NCBI RefSeq assembly: GCF_011305535.1
Contig: NZ_CP049905.1
Coordinates: 2,118,001 to 2,182,000, forward strand
Direction: 5' to 3'
Length of the DNA: 64,000 nt
DNA from: Diaphorobacter sp. HDW4B
GTDB taxonomy: Bacteria > Pseudomonadota > Gammaproteobacteria > Burkholderiales > Burkholderiaceae_C
Position 1 is the first letter of the stretch. Each line of letters begins with the position of its first letter. This document shows positions 1 to 8,709 of the stretch, in pieces. A model generated the notes under the pieces. The model worked only from the letters and a program-made list of their open reading frames with translations. It ran no database searches and was not told the origin of the DNA. The translations under genes and the position numbers were made by a program.

Positions 1-1
1 C

Positions 2-592
2 GGTTGCGGCTCCATCTTGCCCACGCCGCCGCAGCGCGCCGATGTGTTCGACTTCGGCCCCGGCGCGCAGCAGGTCGATGTCGCGCAAAAGCAGACGCTG
101 CCGCCGATTGCACTCAGCGATTTCACCTCCACCGGCCTGCCCGATGGACGCACGGCGGTGTTCTATCGCCTCGCCTACGCCAACGCGCAGCAACTGCATC
201 CCTACACGCTCGCGCGCTGGAGCCAGACGCCTGCCACGCTGATGCAGCAGGCCGTGCGCGACCGCCTGAGCCCGCAGCGCGCGGTGATCTACGGCGATGC
301 CAACATCGACCAGCAGATCAAGGGCGGCAAGTCGCCCACGGTGCTGCGTGCCGAGGTCGAAGAGTTCAGCCAGGTCTTCAGCTCCGAGCGCGACAGCGTG
401 GGCTTGGTGCGCGTGCGCGCATCGCTGGTGGATTCGCTGAAAGCGGGCGACGAGCTGATCGCACAGCGCGTGTTCGTCGTGCAGCGCCCGGCCGTCTCGC
501 CCAATGCCGCAGGCGGCGCAAAAGCACTGGCCGATGCCGCCGCGCAAGTGGCCGAAGACATCGCCAAATGGGTCGCGCAGAGCGGCCAATGA
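2..592 (+). CDS. ABC-type transport auxiliary lipoprotein, 5' partial
   Basis: The frame is open from base 2 and reads Gly-Cys-Gly-Ser, which looks like the end of a lipobox with the lipidated Cys at bases 5-7; the rest of the signal peptide lies outside the window. The mature part (about 195 residues) resembles the ABC-type transport auxiliary lipoprotein family (LptE/PqiC-like partners of MlaD/MCE-type phospholipid transporters), including a conserved segment near FYRLAYANAQQLHPYTLARW. Such proteins sit in the outer membrane or periplasm and help retrograde lipid transport. The MCE and permease genes would be expected upstream, outside the window. The stop is TGA at 590-592. The family assignment rests on overall pattern rather than a catalytic motif. 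Confidence 0.7.
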   Translation, partial: GCGSILPTPPQRADVFDFGPGAQQVDVAQKQTLPPIALSDFTSTGLPDGRTAVFYRLAYANAQQLHPYTLARWSQTPATLMQQAVRDRLSPQRAVIYGDANIDQQIKGGKSPTVLRAEVEEFSQVFSSERDSVGLVRVRASLVDSLKAGDELIAQRVFVVQRPAVSPNAAGGAKALADAAAQVAEDIAKWVAQSGQ

Positions 593-638
593 TGAAGACC
601 GCTTTTGATTTGATTTGAACCGAAGCAGAGTTGAGCAA

Positions 639-1277
639 ATGAGCCAATCGCAACAATCCAACATCGACCTTGCCCACATCAACGCCACCCTCGGCCGCGA
701 TGCACAGGGCCTGGTCAACTGGGCCGTGGGTCTGGGCAAGACCAACATCGTCACCACCAACTTCCGCCCGTTCGAGGCCGTGATCCTGCACATGTGCGCC
801 AAGGCCCAGCCCGACATGCGCGTGATCTGGATGGACAACGGCTACAACACCGAGGCGACCTACCAGTTCGCGGACGAAGTGACCAAGCAGCTGGGCCTGA
901 ACCTGTCGATCTATCTCCCCCTCCGCTCTCGCGCACATCGCGAGGCCGTGGATGGGGCCGTGCCGGCGCTGGACGATCCGCGCCATGAAGCGTTCACTGC
1001 CGAAGTGAAGCTCGAACCCTTTGCGCGCGCGCTGCGGGAGACTGCGCCACAGGTCTGGTTCACTGCTTTGCGTGCTACGGACACGGCTGTGCGCGCGGCG
1101 ATGGAGCCTGTGAGCATCAATCCTGATGGGCTCATCAAGGTGGCTCCTTTGCTGCATTGGTCGTCCAAGCAGTTGTACGAGTATCTGGTTGAGCATGGGT
1201 TGCCCAACAACTTTGATTACGTGGACCCGACCAAGGGGGAAGACAACCGGGAATGTGGGTTGCATCTTTCGCATTGA
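639..1277 (+). CDS. cysH: Phosphoadenosine phosphosulfate reductase family protein (CysH-like)
   Basis: 212 residues. The C-terminus ends ECGLHLSH, carrying the single catalytic Cys (C206) of the CysH family in its E-C-G-L/I-H motif. The N-terminal half has the adenine nucleotide alpha-hydrolase-like fold pattern (IVTTNFRPFEAVILHM, then VIWMDNGYNTEATY). There is no Cys-Cys...Cys-x-x-Cys set as in 4Fe-4S APS reductases, so the PAPS (thioredoxin-dependent) type fits better. The expected role is reduction of activated sulfate to sulfite in assimilation. The ATG at 639 is preferred over an upstream TTG at 615 because a purine-rich site (GCAGAG) lies 8 bases before it. No other cys gene is adjacent; the TSUP exporter downstream, beyond repeat A, may be thematically linked. 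Confidence 0.8.
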   Translation: MSQSQQSNIDLAHINATLGRDAQGLVNWAVGLGKTNIVTTNFRPFEAVILHMCAKAQPDMRVIWMDNGYNTEATYQFADEVTKQLGLNLSIYLPLRSRAHREAVDGAVPALDDPRHEAFTAEVKLEPFARALRETAPQVWFTALRATDTAVRAAMEPVSINPDGLIKVAPLLHWSSKQLYEYLVEHGLPNNFDYVDPTKGEDNRECGLHLSH

Positions 1278-1311
1278 TTTTTTGATTTGGTTGTCTTGGC
1301 TGAGGGCGGAG

Positions 1312-1794
1312 GCCGGGTCTCGCCCCGGCGGGCGAGTAACTTTTTGCTTGCGCGCGAAAAGTCACCAAAAGCGCGCTTTTGAATACCCACGATAGAACTC
1401 ACTGCGCGCCGAAGGCGCTCCGTTCGGGCAACTGTCGTGAGTCAGACCAAAAGCTGGGAGGGCGCTGCTGCATTCTGCGATGCAGCAGCGGAAGCGCAAG
1501 TCTTGCGACGGAATGATCTTGGTTTTTGCGCGAGTCGAGTCGAATCAAATCTTTCATCGAATTCGTCACGGTGCTTATGCCCCGGCATCTCGCGCAGTCG
1601 CGAGATGCAGCACGAGCAACGCGAAGTGCCGTGACACACCTCTTATGAAACCTCTGACTCGCGGCGGTTGCCCGAACGGAGAGCCCTCCGGGGCTCGCAG
1701 TGAGTTCTGCCGCGTGACCCCGCATTCCAAGCGATTTTTGGTGACTTTTTGGCGCAAGCAAAAAGTTACTCGCCCGCCGGGGCGAACACCCGGC
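1312..1794. repeat. Palindromic intergenic element, copy A (483 bp)
   Basis: This non-coding element fills most of the cysH-TSUP gap. It begins GCCGGGTCTCGCCCCGGC and ends with an inverted version of the same motif, so the two ~130-base ends form an imperfect inverted repeat. Each end carries three hairpins: the GCCGGG/CCCGGC stem, the ACTTTTTGC/GCGAAAAGT-type stem (1339-1362) and a small stem before CCGTTCGGGC (1406-1418 left, 1681-1696 right). The interior has hairpins at 1463-1490, 1495-1507 and 1585-1608. The centre is inverted relative to copies B and C. Two overlapping short ORFs inside have no ribosome site and look spurious. Confidence 0.9.
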
Positions 1795-1866
1795 ACCCGC
1801 CCTCAGCCAAGAGCACCAAGACCAACACCAACAACAAGCCCACAGCCAGTGAGACAATCCCCCCCC

Positions 1867-2625
1867 ATGGAATGGATCATCATCTCGGTCGCCTCGGTAC
1901 TGGCGGGCTTTGTGGACGCCATCGTCGGCGGCGGCGGACTGATTCTCGTCCCCGCGCTGTTCGCGACCTTCCCCTCTGCTCCTCCTGCCACCCTGCTCGG
2001 CACCAACAAGAGCGGCTCCGTCTGGGGCACAGCCATCGCCACCTGGCAGTACAGCCGCAAGGTGCAGATCCGCTGGCGGGCGATGTTGCCTGCAGCGGTG
2101 GCGGCGGTGATCGGCTCGTTTCTCGGGGCCTGGGCGGTCACGCTGATTTCGGGTGATTTTCTGCGCAAGCTGCTGCCGTTCGTGCTGATCGGTCTGTTGC
2201 TGTACACGTTGGCGAAAAAAGATCTGGGGCGGCACCACACGCCGCTCTACGATGGCAACCGCGAGGTGGTGATCGCCTGTGCGATCGGGCTGACCATCGG
2301 TGCCTACGACGGCTTCTTCGGGCCGGGCACGGGCAGCTTTTTCATCTTCATGTTCGTGCGGCTGCTGGGCTACGACTTTCTGAACGCGTCGGCGTCGGCC
2401 AAGCTGATGAATCTGGCCAGCAATTCCTCGGCGCTGGTGTTGTTTGCGATGAAAGGCCACATCTGGTGGCATTACGCGCTGATGCTGGCGGTCTGCAATG
2501 TGATCGGCAGCGTGGCGGGCACGCATCTGGCGCTCAAGCATGGGGCGGGGTTTGTGCGCGGGATCTTCATTCTGGTGGTCTCCGCGCTGATTCTGAAGAC
2601 TGGCTACGACGCTTTCCTTCGCTGA
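1867..2625 (+). CDS. TSUP family (TauE/SafE) sulfite/organosulfur exporter-like permease
   Basis: 252 residues, almost entirely hydrophobic, with about 7-8 predicted membrane segments. The N-terminal pattern VLAGFVDAIVGGGGLILVPAL and the second-half repeat GAYDGFFGPGTGSFF are hallmarks of the TauE/SafE (TSUP) family, whose two homologous halves move sulfur-containing or carboxylate anions across the inner membrane. The frame stays open upstream into repeat A, but the ATG at 1867 gives a standard N-terminus and the upstream part is repeat sequence. The substrate cannot be read from sequence. Export of sulfite or a sulfonate would fit the CysH-like gene just upstream and the sulfite dehydrogenase at 18.4 kb, but this is inference. 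Confidence 0.85.
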   Translation: MEWIIISVASVLAGFVDAIVGGGGLILVPALFATFPSAPPATLLGTNKSGSVWGTAIATWQYSRKVQIRWRAMLPAAVAAVIGSFLGAWAVTLISGDFLRKLLPFVLIGLLLYTLAKKDLGRHHTPLYDGNREVVIACAIGLTIGAYDGFFGPGTGSFFIFMFVRLLGYDFLNASASAKLMNLASNSSALVLFAMKGHIWWHYALMLAVCNVIGSVAGTHLALKHGAGFVRGIFILVVSALILKTGYDAFLR

Positions 2626-2749
2626 TCGATTCGATGAATATTGCTGACGTGCAAACCTCGCGCGCTTGGCTTACATTCGGCTCGCTGCGGACCGCGCAGC
2701 ATTCGATGACGACACAACAAGCCATTCATGACATGAAGGAAGCCAGCGC

Positions 2750-3667
2750 ATGCGAGGCATCACTTTGATTGGTGCGCCCACCGACGTGGGCGCCAGCGTT
2801 CTGGGCGCGAGCATGGGGCCGGAGGCTCTGCGGATTGCGGGCATCACGCAGGCCCTGCGGTCGCGCGACCTGAAGGTCATGGACTTCGGCAATCTGGTCG
2901 GGCCGGGCAATCCTCAGGCGCCGGCGCAGGATGGGTTTCGGCATCTGAGCGAGGTCGTCGCCTGGAACAAGACGCTCTACGCCGCCACGCTGGACACGCT
3001 CACCGCCGGGCGTCTGCCGCTGATGATGGGCGGCGACCATTGCCTGGCCATTGGCTCGATCAGCGCCGTCGCCCAGCATTGCCGCTCGCGCGGGCAGCGG
3101 CTCAAGGTGCTGTGGTTCGACGCCCATGCCGACTCCAACACGCCCGAGACCAGCCCCAGCGGCAACCTGCACGGCATGCCGGTGGCCTGCTTGCTGGGCC
3201 ACGGGCCGTATGCACTCACGCATCTGGGCGACGCCTGCCCCGCCATTCGGGCGCAGGACCTCACGCTGATCGGCATCCGCAGCGTGGACGCGAGCGAAAA
3301 GCACTTCGTCAATGAGCAGCACATCGACGTTTTCGACATGCGCACCATCGACGAGATGGGCATGCGCGCGGTGATGCAGTCGGCGCTCGCGGATGTGGAC
3401 GAAAACACGCATCTGCATGTGAGCTTCGACATGGATTTTCTCGATCCGGGCGTCGCGCCCGGCGTGGGCACGCCGGTTCGCGGCGGGCCGACCTACCGCG
3501 AAACCCAGCTTTGCATGGAAATGCTGGCCGACTGTGGCGCGCTTGCGTCGGTCGATCTGGTGGAGCTGAACCCGGCGCTCGATGTCCGCAACCAGACGGC
3601 GGAACTGGCCGTGGAGCTGCTGGAAAGCCTGTTCGGCAAGTCAACGTTGATGCGTGAGAGACGTTGA
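2750..3667 (+). CDS. rocF: Arginase
   Basis: 305 residues, normal arginase length. All metal-ligand motifs of the ureohydrolase family are visible: GGDH (H97), DAHADSN (D124, H126, D128) and SFDMDFLDP (D227, D229), consistent with a binuclear Mn centre. The SPSGNLHGMP segment around H141 is the arginase form rather than agmatinase. It hydrolyses L-arginine to ornithine and urea in the cytoplasm. The start ATG follows a GAAGGA ribosome site about 9 bases upstream. The amino-acid ABC transporter that follows 187 bp downstream may supply arginine; that link is inferred from position only. Confidence 0.9.
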   Translation: MRGITLIGAPTDVGASVLGASMGPEALRIAGITQALRSRDLKVMDFGNLVGPGNPQAPAQDGFRHLSEVVAWNKTLYAATLDTLTAGRLPLMMGGDHCLAIGSISAVAQHCRSRGQRLKVLWFDAHADSNTPETSPSGNLHGMPVACLLGHGPYALTHLGDACPAIRAQDLTLIGIRSVDASEKHFVNEQHIDVFDMRTIDEMGMRAVMQSALADVDENTHLHVSFDMDFLDPGVAPGVGTPVRGGPTYRETQLCMEMLADCGALASVDLVELNPALDVRNQTAELAVELLESLFGKSTLMRERR

Positions 3668-3854
3668 ATGGGTAGTCGTGATGCGTCTTCGGGTTAATCC
3701 CCGCACATAACGATCAACACGGACCCCTCGTTTTTTTATAATGTGGCTGCTTTATGACACCGCCCCATTACGAGAGGGGGGTTGACTGGTTCCGGCTTGT
3801 GATCAGCAATGCCGGATTTTTTGTACCTGATCCGATCCCGCAGGAACACTACAC
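3668..3854. other. Gap between arginase and ABC transporter genes
   Basis: 187 bases with no gene. It holds a T-rich stretch around 3730-3738 (GTTTTTTTATAAT), possibly a terminator tail or a -10-like region, and a C-rich/G-rich pair (ACCCCTCG near 3723 and CGAGAGGGG near 3771) that could form an imperfect stem. The transporter operon probably has its own promoter here, but I cannot identify a convincing -35/-10 pair. Confidence 0.4.
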
Positions 3855-4619
3855 ATGAAGAAGATTTTTGCATCCGTCGCCACCGCCGTGGCTCTGTGCG
3901 CCGCTGTTTCCGTGCAAGCACGCCCACTCGACGCCATCCAGAAGGCCGGCAGCATCACGATGGGCTCGGAAGGCCAATACGCGCCGTTCAACTTCTTCAA
4001 GGGCAAGCAGCTCACGGGCTACGAAATCGACGTGGCCGAAGCCGTGGCCAAGAAGATGAACCTCAAGTACGAGTGGAAGACCGTGGGTTTCGACGCGCTG
4101 CTGACCGGCCTGGCCCAGGACCGCTGGGATCTGGTGATCGCCTCGCACGGCATCACCGAAGAGCGCGCCAAGGCCGTGACCTTCACGCTGCCCCACTACT
4201 GCTCGGGCGGCATCATCGTGTCGCTGAACCCTGCGATCAAGTCCGCCGCCGATCTGGCTGGCAAGGTGGTGGCCGTGCAGACCGGCACCAGCTACCTTGA
4301 ACACGTCAAGAAGGTTCCCGGCGTGAAGGAAGTGAAGAACTTCCCGACCGACGAAGCCGCTCGCAGCGCGCTGGCTTCCAAGCGCGTGGACGCCTGGGTG
4401 ACCGACCGTTTCGTCGCCAAGGAAATGCTGGCCAAGGCCCCCAAGGCGGGCTTCAAGACCGGCGACATGCTGTTCATCGAGCAGATCGCCGCGGCCGTCT
4501 CCAAGGGCAACACGCCTCTGGCCGACGCCTACAACACCGCACTGAAGGCGTTGATCGCCGACGGCACGATCGGCAAGATCTCGCAGAAGTATTTCCAGGA
4601 AGACGTGACCTGCAAGTAA
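3855..4619 (+). CDS. Polar amino-acid ABC transporter, periplasmic substrate-binding protein
   Basis: 254 residues with a classical signal peptide (Lys-Lys, hydrophobic core, VQA cleavage after about residue 22). The mature part starts with the bacterial extracellular solute-binding family 3 pattern: GSITMGSEGQYAPFNF, then LTGYEIDVAEAVAKKM and DLVIASHGITEERAKAV. This family binds polar or basic amino acids in the periplasm and delivers them to a permease/ATPase pair. The next two genes supply those subunits in the same orientation. Arginase upstream suggests arginine or ornithine as substrate, but the binding residues do not settle this. Two cysteines in the mature protein (CSGG near residue 117 and the penultimate residue) are notable. 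Confidence 0.9.
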   Translation: MKKIFASVATAVALCAAVSVQARPLDAIQKAGSITMGSEGQYAPFNFFKGKQLTGYEIDVAEAVAKKMNLKYEWKTVGFDALLTGLAQDRWDLVIASHGITEERAKAVTFTLPHYCSGGIIVSLNPAIKSAADLAGKVVAVQTGTSYLEHVKKVPGVKEVKNFPTDEAARSALASKRVDAWVTDRFVAKEMLAKAPKAGFKTGDMLFIEQIAAAVSKGNTPLADAYNTALKALIADGTIGKISQKYFQEDVTCK

Positions 4620-4648
4620 GCAGTCACACACTATCGATCCACTACTGA

Positions 4649-4670
4649 CGCCGGGCCCCGTGGCCCGGCG
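4649..4670 (+). promoter_or_regulatory. GC hairpin abutting the permease start codon
   Basis: CGCCGGGCC (4649-4657), a four-base CCGT loop and GGCCCGGCG (4662-4670) form a perfect 9-bp stem that ends at the base before the ATG at 4671. There is no Shine-Dalgarno sequence between the stem and either candidate start (4671 or 4680). A stem after the binding-protein gene commonly sets higher binding-protein than permease output by mRNA stabilisation or attenuation; here it may also restrict translation initiation. Confidence 0.6.
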
Positions 4671-5462
4671 ATGCACCTCATGCTTCTTGCCCTCTGGCCC
4701 GCACACTGGAGCCGCACCCAGCGCAGCAATGCAACGCTGGTGGCGGCTTTGGTGTTGATGGTGCTGGTTCTTGCACTGCTCGGCCAGTTCCTTTCGTTTT
4801 TCCCCGAGCCCATCGGCTCCAACGCTGCTTTCTTCGCCGAAGGCGCGCTGACCACGCTGTACCTCACCATCGTGAGCGGCATCGTCGGCATCGTGCTCGG
4901 CACCGCATCGGCGCTGGCTCGCACCTCGCGCATGGCGTGGCTGCGCTGGGTCGCCGGCATCTACATCTGGGCCGTTCGCGGCACGCCGCTGCTGGTGCAG
5001 ATCCTGTTCGTCTACTTCGCCCTGCCCGTGCTGGTGCCGGGCCTGAACCTGCCCGACTTTGCCGCCGCCGTCGTCGCGCTCGGCCTGAACGTGGGCGCGT
5101 ACAACTCCGAGGCCATCCGTGCCGGTCTGCTGGCCGTGCCGCGCGGTCAGACCGAAGCCGCCCGTGCGCTCGGCCTGCCCAAGAGCCGCGTGTTCCTCGA
5201 CGTGGTGTTTCCGCAGGCTTTCAAGATTTCGCTGCCGCCGCTGGTGAGCAACTTCGTGGCGCTGCTCAAGGATTCGTCGCTGGCCTACGCCATCGGCGTG
5301 GTCGAACTCACCAACGTGGGCAACCGCGTGCAGTCCGCCACCTTCCAGCCGGTGGAAACGCTGGTGACTGTGGCGATCACCTACCTGATCCTGACCACGC
5401 TGGTCACCCAGGTGTCGGCAGCCATCGAATACCGCTTCGACGTGGAGGGCCGCGTCAAATGA
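4671..5462 (+). CDS. Polar amino-acid ABC transporter, inner-membrane permease
   Basis: 263 residues with about five membrane segments and the HisMQ/GlnP-type permease layout: [16 protein letters not shown], then [17 protein letters not shown] (the RGTPLLVQ motif of amino-acid permeases) and the cytoplasmic EAA loop around residues 160-180 ([23 protein letters not shown]) that contacts the ATPase. It probably works as a homodimer because no second permease gene is present. It lies between the binding-protein and ATPase genes; its TGA overlaps the ATPase ATG by 4 bases, implying translational coupling. ATG 4671 is used, but ATG 4680 is equally possible since neither has a clear ribosome site. 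Confidence 0.88.
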   Translation: MHLMLLALWPAHWSRTQRSNATLVAALVLMVLVLALLGQFLSFFPEPIGSNAAFFAEGALTTLYLTIVSGIVGIVLGTASALARTSRMAWLRWVAGIYIWAVRGTPLLVQILFVYFALPVLVPGLNLPDFAAAVVALGLNVGAYNSEAIRAGLLAVPRGQTEAARALGLPKSRVFLDVVFPQAFKISLPPLVSNFVALLKDSSLAYAIGVVELTNVGNRVQSATFQPVETLVTVAITYLILTTLVTQVSAAIEYRFDVEGRVK

Positions 5463-6229
5463 GCGACCAGCAAGCAAGCAACCAAACGCAGCAGAAGTGC
5501 TACATCGTTGCCGACAAGGTCTGCAAGTCCTTCGGCACGCACCAGGTGCTCAAGGATGTCTCGACCTCGTTCAACACCGGTGAGGTGACGGTGATCATCG
5601 GCGCATCGGGCTCTGGCAAAAGCACCTTGCTGCGCGCGATCAACCGCCTTGAACCGCACGACAGCGGCAGCATCACCATCGCCGGCGTGCCGGTGACCGA
5701 CAACGAAAACACACTACAGAAACAGCGCTGCGAAGTCGGCATGGTGTTCCAGCAGTTCAACCTGTTCGGCAACATGACGGTGCTGGACAACATCACCCTC
5801 GCGCCGCGCCGCATCCGTGGCTTCTCGCGCGAGCAGGCCAACGTCAAGGCGATGCAGCTGCTGACCCGCGTGGGCCTCAAGGACCATGCGCACAAGTACC
5901 CATGGCAGCTCTCCGGCGGCCAGCAGCAGCGCGTGGCGATCGCCCGTGCGCTGGCGATGGAGCCCAAGGTCATGCTGTTCGACGAACCCACCTCGGCGCT
6001 CGACCCCGAGATGGTTCAGGAAGTGCTGGACGTGATGCGCGAACTGGCCAAGGCCGGCATGACCATGATCATCGTGACCCACGAAATGGGCTTCGCCCGC
6101 GAAGTGGCCGACCGCGTGATGTTCTTCGACCAGGGCCGCATCGCCGCCGAAGCGCCACCTGCTGAATTTTTCGGCAATCCCGCGAATGACCGCATCCGTG
6201 CGTTCATCGGGAGAATGACAAAGCACTGA
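5459..6229 (+). CDS. Polar amino-acid ABC transporter, ATP-binding protein
   Basis: 256 residues. Walker [10 protein letters not shown] (residues 48-56), the Q-loop VFQQFNLF, the signature LSGGQQQR, Walker B VMLFDEP and the H-loop VTHEMGF are all intact, so this is an active ATPase of the GlnQ/HisP/ArtP class. The ATG at 5459 overlaps the permease stop (ATGA). The frame remains open upstream inside the permease gene, but that region is an out-of-frame shadow of the permease. It couples ATP hydrolysis to import of the amino acid bound by the protein encoded at 3855. It is the last gene of the operon; a palindrome-rich gap follows. Confidence 0.92.
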   Translation: MSDQQASNQTQQKCYIVADKVCKSFGTHQVLKDVSTSFNTGEVTVIIGASGSGKSTLLRAINRLEPHDSGSITIAGVPVTDNENTLQKQRCEVGMVFQQFNLFGNMTVLDNITLAPRRIRGFSREQANVKAMQLLTRVGLKDHAHKYPWQLSGGQQQRVAIARALAMEPKVMLFDEPTSALDPEMVQEVLDVMRELAKAGMTMIIVTHEMGFAREVADRVMFFDQGRIAAEAPPAEFFGNPANDRIRAFIGRMTKH

Positions 6230-6244
6230 AGAAGTGCGTTGGGT

Positions 6245-6418
6245 TTCAGACAGCGAGCCTTGCAGCGCAAGTGCCGTCTGAACCACTAGCCACAATGACG
6301 AGACAGGCCCTCAGGCTGGGCGCGAAGCCGCAGACAGTACTTCGCGTACTGGCCCAGGCTTCTGCAACAACGCATGAGGGCCTGTATCGTCATCTCAAGA
6401 CGAAGACTCTCCGAGTCT
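6245..6418. repeat. Tandem set of nested palindromes downstream of the ABC operon
   Basis: Three inverted structures fill the gap. First, TTCAGAC/GTCTGAA (6245-6251 and 6276-6282) encloses CTTGC/GCAAG. Second, 19-base arms at 6295-6313 (ATGACGAGACAGGCCCTCA) and 6375-6393 match with one mismatch and enclose GAAGCC/GGCTTC (6324-6329, 6357-6362) and CAGTAC/GTACTG (6335-6340, 6346-6351). Third, AGACTC/GAGTCT (6404-6409, 6413-6418). No long T-run follows, so they are not simple Rho-independent terminators. They resemble REP/BIME-type units or a structured 3' end. Confidence 0.75.
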
Positions 6419-6476
6419 GCAAAATCACCGGTTCGTCGACACATCTTCATGCTCGACGATAAAAGAATTGCTTTCT

Positions 6477-7370
6477 ATGCGCTCCGAACGTCGCGGCCTG
6501 CTGGCCCTTTTGATCGTCACTGTTGTCTGGGGAACCACCTTCCCCGCGATGAAACTGCTGTCCAGCCACCTGGACGCCCTGCAGATCATCTGGGCCCGCT
6601 TTGCCATCGCGCTGGCCGTGCTGCTGCCGCTGTGGCCGGGCATGCGCAGCAACGAGCGCCGGTGGGGCTTGGCACTGGGCCTGCTGCTGTTCATTGCGTT
6701 CTGGTTGCAGATCGAAGGTCTCGCGCGCACCACCAGCAACCGCAACGCTTTCGTCACAGGCCTGAACGTGCTGGTCGTGCCGATTCTGGCGATGCTGGTG
6801 CTGGGCAAGCGCTACGGCCTTGCGCTGTGGGCGGCCTGCGGCATGGCGCTGTTGGGCATGACGCTGATGTTCCACGAGAACGACCCGTGGAATCTGGGCG
6901 ACACACTCACACTGGCCAGCACTTTCTTCTATGCGATCTACATCCTCGCGCTGGAAGAATGCGCGCGCCGCACCGCCAAGCAACCGCTGCGCGCCACGCG
7001 CATGGCCGCCGCGCAAGCCGCCGTCATGTTCGTCTCGGCCAGCATTCTCGTCATGGTTCGCCATGGTGATGTCGAAAGCGCACTCGGCCCGCTGCTCGAC
7101 ATTCCGACCTCGTCGTGGATTGCGCTCGTCTACCTCGGCATCTTCGCGAGCGTGATGGTCGTGACGCTGCAGGCCTGGGGCCAGCAGCGCGTGGACGCCA
7201 TGCGCAGCGCCATCATCTACGGCCTCGAACCCGTGTTCGCCGCAACCATGGGCTGGTTCCTGATCGGCGAGAGTCTGGGCCTGAACGGCCTGCTGGGCGC
7301 AGCGCTGATCGTGGGCGCGCTGATCGTGAGCCAGTTGCAGCCGCCCAAGGATGTGGCTGCTGCGGCTTGA
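6477..7370 (+). CDS. DMT superfamily transporter (EamA domain)
   Basis: 297 residues with ten predicted membrane helices in two EamA repeats. The first opens LLALLIVTVVWGTTFPAMKL with the family WGTTF motif; the second half ends near YGLEPVFAATMGWFLIGESLGLNGLLGAALIVGALI, the usual closing pattern with a conserved Glu-Pro and Gly-Glu. Members export amino acids, nucleosides or other small metabolites from the cytoplasm; the substrate is unknown. ATG 6477 is preferred to TTG 6468. The gene follows the palindrome cluster and appears monocistronic, being convergent with the next minus-strand gene. Confidence 0.85.
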   Translation: MRSERRGLLALLIVTVVWGTTFPAMKLLSSHLDALQIIWARFAIALAVLLPLWPGMRSNERRWGLALGLLLFIAFWLQIEGLARTTSNRNAFVTGLNVLVVPILAMLVLGKRYGLALWAACGMALLGMTLMFHENDPWNLGDTLTLASTFFYAIYILALEECARRTAKQPLRATRMAAAQAAVMFVSASILVMVRHGDVESALGPLLDIPTSSWIALVYLGIFASVMVVTLQAWGQQRVDAMRSAIIYGLEPVFAATMGWFLIGESLGLNGLLGAALIVGALIVSQLQPPKDVAAAA

Positions 7371-7388
7371 TGAGTCAATGGGGCGTTG

Positions 7389-7760
7389 TCAGTCTGACTG
7401 ATTGGCGGGCGCAGGCGGCGCGGCTTCTTCCCAGCGCTTGTACCGCTGCCAGTCCCGCAGGTAGCGCCGCTCGACATAGATGGCTGCCAGCGCATAGACA
7501 ATCCAGCAGCCGATCAGCACCATCATCGCGAGCTTGGGCAATGACATGCCGTCCTTGAGCAGAAACGCGCCAATCAACGGCAGCACCAGCCAGCCCAGCT
7601 TGCGCTCGACGGGGTGCGGGTTCTGCTGAATCTTTCCACCACATTCAGGACACACCTGAATCGCCTTCATCGGCAGAAACTTGCGCTCGCCCGGCGCGGG
7701 AACTGCACGAGCCAGTCTGCGCTTGAGCGATATGCCGCAGTGAGGGCAGTCCTGGCGCAT
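7389..7760 (-). CDS. Small zinc-ribbon membrane protein, function unknown
   Basis: 123 residues. The N-terminus carries two Cys pairs, CPHC (residues 5-8) and CPECGG (about 37-42), which together look like a zinc ribbon. Two hydrophobic segments follow (LGWLVLPLIGAFLL and LAMMVLIGCWIVYALAAIYV), then a basic/acidic tail. The cytoplasmic ribbon plus two membrane helices suggests a small inner-membrane protein. It starts 17 bases after the end of the exported protein gene at 7778-8638 and is probably cotranscribed with it. I do not recognise a named family, and no function should be assumed. Confidence 0.65.
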   Translation of the reverse strand: MRQDCPHCGISLKRRLARAVPAPGERKFLPMKAIQVCPECGGKIQQNPHPVERKLGWLVLPLIGAFLLKDGMSLPKLAMMVLIGCWIVYALAAIYVERRYLRDWQRYKRWEEAAPPAPANQSD

Positions 7761-7777
7761 GAGCGAATGCGTGCGGC

Positions 7778-8638
7778 TCAGTTGTTGGGATTGGCGCTCA
7801 GCCCCAGGTCTTCACTGGTGCAGCGGTTGGTCTGGTTCCACGTCGGAGCGGCCACCGTGTTGTTGGTGGCGCGAACGCAGACGCCCGAGAGCACGTCGCC
7901 ATAGCTGCCGCGTGCGGACAGGATGCCCGCCTCGTTCACCGACAGATCGGCGAATCCATAAGGCGTGGGCGTGGCCAAGCTTTCGCCGGTGCAGACGCGG
8001 CTTCCGTTGGTCACGCGGAAAGTGCTGCCCGAAGGTACCAGCTTGCCGGAGAAAACACAGTATTCCTTGGAGCCGTCGTATTGCAGAACGGCGGAGAAAT
8101 CGTCGCCGAAGACCTTCACGTTCATCAGGCCCTTGAGCGTGTCGGTGATGCCGTAGCTGCTCTCGAACATCACGGCCTGAAAGCGGTTGTTCAGGCGCGC
8201 GCGGGTGTCGTCGAAGGTGTATTTGGAGACGATTTGCGCCTTCTCGCCCGGCAGCGTGATGGTGGCGGTCGACGCGGTCGTGAAGGTCAGGCGCACCTTG
8301 CCCATGTTGCGACCGAACTCGCCGTCACGGGCCTTGCCGCCCAGAGCGCGACCGTTCTGGTACTCCACCAAGTCGGCAGAGAAGTTCTTGCCCTCGGTGA
8401 TCTTGCCGGTCGCTTGGTAGAACGTGGCCGTGCCGTCTTCGCGATAGCCGTAGTAGGACACGACGAGGGCTTCGCCGCCCTGACGGTCGATCTGCAGGCC
8501 GCGCCCGGGCTTGCTGCTGGCTTCGGACGTGAAGGACCACAGGCCCGGTTGAGGCAGGGCCGCCCAGGCCGCAACGGAAAATACGACCGAAAAAGTGGCG
8601 ATGCTCGCAGCCACCAGACTGCGCAAAATCTTGCTCAT
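7778..8638 (-). CDS. Exported protein of unknown function, Gly/Trp-rich beta-type repeats
   Basis: 286 residues. MSKILRSLVAASIATFSVVF... followed by AWA is a Sec signal peptide cleaved near residue 27. The mature protein is rich in Gly, Ser, Thr and aromatics, and starts LPQPGLWSFTSEASSKPGRG, with a YYGYREDG segment near residue 60. A similar W...G.G...YYG pattern occurs in the protein at 25970-26740, so the two may be distant paralogues. Three Cys in the C-terminal half (YCVFSG, RVCTGE, GVCVRA) plus RCTSE could form disulfides in the periplasm or at the surface. The start ATG at 8638 gives the signal peptide. It lies directly after mrdA on the same strand. Confidence 0.7.
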   Translation of the reverse strand: MSKILRSLVAASIATFSVVFSVAAWAALPQPGLWSFTSEASSKPGRGLQIDRQGGEALVVSYYGYREDGTATFYQATGKITEGKNFSADLVEYQNGRALGGKARDGEFGRNMGKVRLTFTTASTATITLPGEKAQIVSKYTFDDTRARLNNRFQAVMFESSYGITDTLKGLMNVKVFGDDFSAVLQYDGSKEYCVFSGKLVPSGSTFRVTNGSRVCTGESLATPTPYGFADLSVNEAGILSARGSYGDVLSGVCVRATNNTVAAPTWNQTNRCTSEDLGLSANPNN

Positions 8639-8709
8639 TGCTTCTCCATGGGGTGGCAGCCCTTGGGGTTCTGCCTTGCCCAGTATATGAAACCGACCTG
8701 TCACCATCA

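Noticed and set aside
1480-1866. N-terminal extension of the TSUP permease into element A
   Set aside because: The extra 129 codons are repeat sequence without hydrophobic pattern; ATG 1867 gives the family start.
3720-3780. Terminator or riboswitch between arginase and the ABC transporter
   Set aside because: The stem is imperfect with a long loop and matches no known riboswitch pattern I can recognise.
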